NCBI GenBank assembly: GCA_947177005.1 | Contig: CAMWSZ010000019.1 | Coordinates: 1 to 16,814 of the forward strand | Length of the DNA stretch: 16,814 bases | Origin: an uncultured Clostridia bacterium | GTDB lineage: Bacteria > Bacillota > Clostridia > Oscillospirales > Oscillospiraceae | Direction of reading: 5' to 3' | Notes under the pieces: model-generated | What the model saw: the letters and a program-made list of their open reading frames with translations, nothing else | What the model was told of the DNA's origin: nothing | The model's database searches: none | Made by a program: the position numbers and the translations under genes | Part shown: positions 15,093 through 16,814 of the stretch, one piece after another | Position numbering within the stretch: position 1 is the first letter of the stretch | Layout: every line of letters starts with the position of its first letter

Positions 15093-16274
15093 ATGAGCAG
15101 CATCCAGAAGAGTGAGTATGCCTATACGCGCCGGGGAAATGCCCGACGGCTTCTCTCTGCCATTTATCAGGCGGGAACGTTGTCTCGTGTCCAGGCCGCA
15201 GATGTCACAGGGGTCAATATTATGACCGTGGGACGGATCGTGGAGGAGATGATCGGCCTTGGGATTCTTCAGGAGCGGGAGAAGGAGCGGGACAGTCATG
15301 TGGGCCGTCCGCCGAAATACCTCTCTCTGTCGGAGGAACATCTGCTCTGCGCAAGCATGGTTCTCGACAGGGATATGCTCCGCTTAGGACTGGTGGGTCC
15401 CCAGGGGCAGATTGCCTCATCTGCCAGCACGCCTCTTCCCGCAGGTGACTTTGTGCCGGAGCGGATCATCCCCTGGATGGCGGATGAGCTGGCGCGTTTT
15501 CTGATGGAGCGGCGGGACGTGTCCCCTCGGAGTACAGTAGGTATTGTAGTTCCCGGTATCTTGGATATCCAAAGAGGCGAGATGGTCTTTGCCGCTAATC
15601 TGCATTGGGACCATGTGCCTCTGCTGGAGATTCTGCATAAGCGTCTGCCGGAGTATGAATTTATTTTTGAGAACGACGTGAAAGCCGCCGCAGTAGCAGA
15701 ATACCGGTTTGGCGGCCTGGGAAACTGCCGGAATTTGGTGGTGCTGAATATCAGCAATGGTATCGGTGCGGCGGCCATCGTAGACGGCGAGCTGTACCGG
15801 GGCAGGAATAATATGGCTGGAGAGATCGGACACATCATTATTAATCCAGCGGGAAAGGTCTGCACCTGTGGAAAAGTAGGGTGTTTACAGACCTACTTGA
15901 CTCCCAGTGCCCTGCTTAGTGAGGCCCGGACAGTCTACCCCAACATTACGGTCCAGGAGATGTTCACCCGGTTTCGGAAGGGAGATCCCTTCATTAAAAC
16001 ATTGATTCATCAGCTGACAGAGTATATCTCTATTGCGATCAATCTTTTGGCCAACACCTATGCGCCAGAGGTGTTAATTTTGCGGGGAGACCTGCTGCAG
16101 GAGGGGCCGGTAATCAGGGAGCTGGTGAGCGATACTTACCGAAACAAACTCAACTGGTATATGCGGGATGCCTTTGAACTGCGCTTTGAGCAGATGGGGA
16201 GGAACAGCCCGCTGATCGGCGGCGGTATTCTGGCACTGGAGCGCGAACTGGACCGCTTATGCGGCATATCATGA
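15093..16274 (+). CDS. ROK-family (NagC/Mlc/XylR-type) transcriptional regulator
   Basis: This is a 393-residue sugar-responsive regulator. An N-terminal winged helix-turn-helix (about 13-75; core GTLSRVQAADVTGVNIMTVG, wing ending VGRPPKYL) binds DNA. The ROK domain follows: GIVVPGILD (about 150-158), ENDVKAAAVAEYRFGG (193-208) with D195, IGAAAIVDGELYRG, the sugar-contact motif GEIGHI with E244 and H247, and the zinc site CTCGKVGC (257-264). The residue that is usually Glu after the zinc site is Gln here (CLQTY). Retention of the ENDVKA and ExGH residues indicates sugar or sugar-phosphate binding. GGAAGGGG precedes the ATG. It most likely represses the nag and importer operons and is relieved by an amino-sugar intermediate; target and inducer are inferred from location. 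Confidence 0.92.
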   Translation: MSSIQKSEYAYTRRGNARRLLSAIYQAGTLSRVQAADVTGVNIMTVGRIVEEMIGLGILQEREKERDSHVGRPPKYLSLSEEHLLCASMVLDRDMLRLGLVGPQGQIASSASTPLPAGDFVPERIIPWMADELARFLMERRDVSPRSTVGIVVPGILDIQRGEMVFAANLHWDHVPLLEILHKRLPEYEFIFENDVKAAAVAEYRFGGLGNCRNLVVLNISNGIGAAAIVDGELYRGRNNMAGEIGHIIINPAGKVCTCGKVGCLQTYLTPSALLSEARTVYPNITVQEMFTRFRKGDPFIKTLIHQLTEYISIAINLLANTYAPEVLILRGDLLQEGPVIRELVSDTYRNKLNWYMRDAFELRFEQMGRNSPLIGGGILALERELDRLCGIS

Positions 16275-16311
16275 CATCCCTCCATATACGGATATTTTTC
16301 TCAGTTTTAAG

Positions 16312-16345
16312 ACAGGCAGCTGCAATGGACAGCTGCCTGTTTTTA
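16312..16345 (+). terminator. Strong Rho-independent terminator after the ROK regulator
   Basis: A perfect 11-base stem, ACAGGCAGCTG (16312-16322) with CAGCTGCCTGT (16330-16340), encloses a CAATGGA loop and runs into TTTTTAT. It ends the regulator transcript 37 bases after its stop. The T tract overlaps the stop codon of the convergent regulator remnant. Confidence 0.95.
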
Positions 16346-16723
16346 TCTCTTTTTCCGGGTTGCCGTATCATGAAAACTGAAATGGTCTGGCTGATGGCGG
16401 GATTGTGTATATTCAAACATCACACCATCCGAATTAAACATCTGACTGGAAACAACAGCGAGACAATTATAATTTCCCAATTCTAAAAGCTGTTCATCCT
16501 GCGCTGAGATGTGTTCTACTGTGATCGTTCGTTTGCTGGTAACAATCTGCATCCCCAATTCCTTTTCAACATAGGCGTAGATAGAACGTTCCACAATCTC
16601 CGCTGTCAAACCCGGAACCAGTGATTTCAAAAATATATTGGTGTCCAGGATTAAAGGCTTTCTGTCCAAAAAGCGGACGCGCTGAATATAATAAACGTCT
16701 GCGGATATTTTCCCGATAGATGC
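16343..16723 (-). pseudogene. GntR-family regulator remnant: UTRA ligand-binding domain only
   Basis: The open frame from 16723 to the TAA at 16343-16345 encodes about 126 residues that read as most of a UTRA effector domain. Landmarks are DVYYIQRVRFLDRKPL, then KSLVPGLTAEIVERSIYAYV, and the end pattern DGVMFEYTQSRHQPDHFSF. UTRA domains sense sugars or sugar phosphates in GntR-type regulators such as NagR/DasR. The winged-helix DNA-binding domain expected upstream is missing, and several in-frame stops (the first at 16726-16724) precede the open frame. A TTG at 16669 is the only near-start, and it lies inside the domain. I read this as a decayed former regulator; an effector-binding protein without DNA-binding function is less likely. 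Confidence 0.7.
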
Positions 16724-16814
16724 CTAAAATTCCTATTGTTAAAATTTACATCCAAACTCATGCTTGAAAATCGGAGGAGCATGTTGTCGGTTTCTTTTTA
16801 TGTAGTACTAATGG

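Noticed and set aside
16600..16669. LDTNIFL motif suggesting a PIN-domain toxin
   Set aside because: Only this short stretch resembles a PIN start; the sequence before and after it matches a UTRA domain, and the later acidic PIN residues and an antitoxin partner are missing.
1..16814. CRISPR arrays, tRNA or rRNA genes, insertion sequences, attachment sites
   Set aside because: I saw no regularly spaced repeats, no transposase-like coding sequence and no cloverleaf-like segment outside the coding regions.

Overview
This window is a catabolic locus for N-acetylglucosamine (GlcNAc)-containing material from what looks like a gut-type, low-to-moderate GC Firmicute (Clostridia; an Oscillospiraceae or Lachnospiraceae relative is my best guess). 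The grounds are strong Shine-Dalgarno (SD) sites, near-consensus housekeeping promoters with 17-base spacers, a lipoprotein-type binding protein, and Firmicute-type NagB and ROK (repressor/ORF/kinase family) proteins. No 16S or marker gene is present, so the taxonomy is inference. I see no rRNA, tRNA, CRISPR array, insertion sequence or phage gene.

Layout. (1) Positions 1-2527, + strand: the tail of a ROK-type sugar kinase, translationally coupled to manA (mannose-6-phosphate isomerase), then a GH20 beta-N-acetylhexosaminidase without a signal peptide, closed by a hairpin terminator. (2) Positions 5749-2551, - strand: nagB, a divergent ROK-like kinase with a large N-terminal extension, and nagA, which is cut short at its C-terminus. 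A near-consensus promoter precedes nagB. (3) Positions 5750-6088: an AT-rich divergent control region. (4) Positions 6089-14979, + strand: a complete oligopeptide-type ABC importer (lipoprotein, two permeases, two ATPases), a cutC-family gene, and an 848-residue cytoplasmic protein with two transglutaminase-like domains, the second lacking its cysteine. A hairpin sits between the binding-protein gene and the first permease gene. (5) Positions 15010-16345, + strand: a ROK/NagC-type repressor with its own promoter and a strong terminator. (6) Positions 16723-16343, - strand: a remnant of a GntR/UTRA regulator that has lost its DNA-binding half.

How it may work (inference): the Opp-type importer brings in a GlcNAc-bearing peptide or oligosaccharide. 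The cytoplasmic GH20 enzyme and the transglutaminase-fold protein (a superfamily that includes peptide:N-glycanases and amidases) take it apart. A ROK kinase phosphorylates the sugar, and NagA and NagB carry it to fructose-6-phosphate. ManA would do the same for mannose. The ROK regulator would sense an intermediate. The unusual part is the joining of an oligopeptide transporter, CutC and a signal-less double-transglutaminase protein to a GlcNAc pathway. It is a good candidate for an undescribed glycopeptide or muropeptide salvage system.
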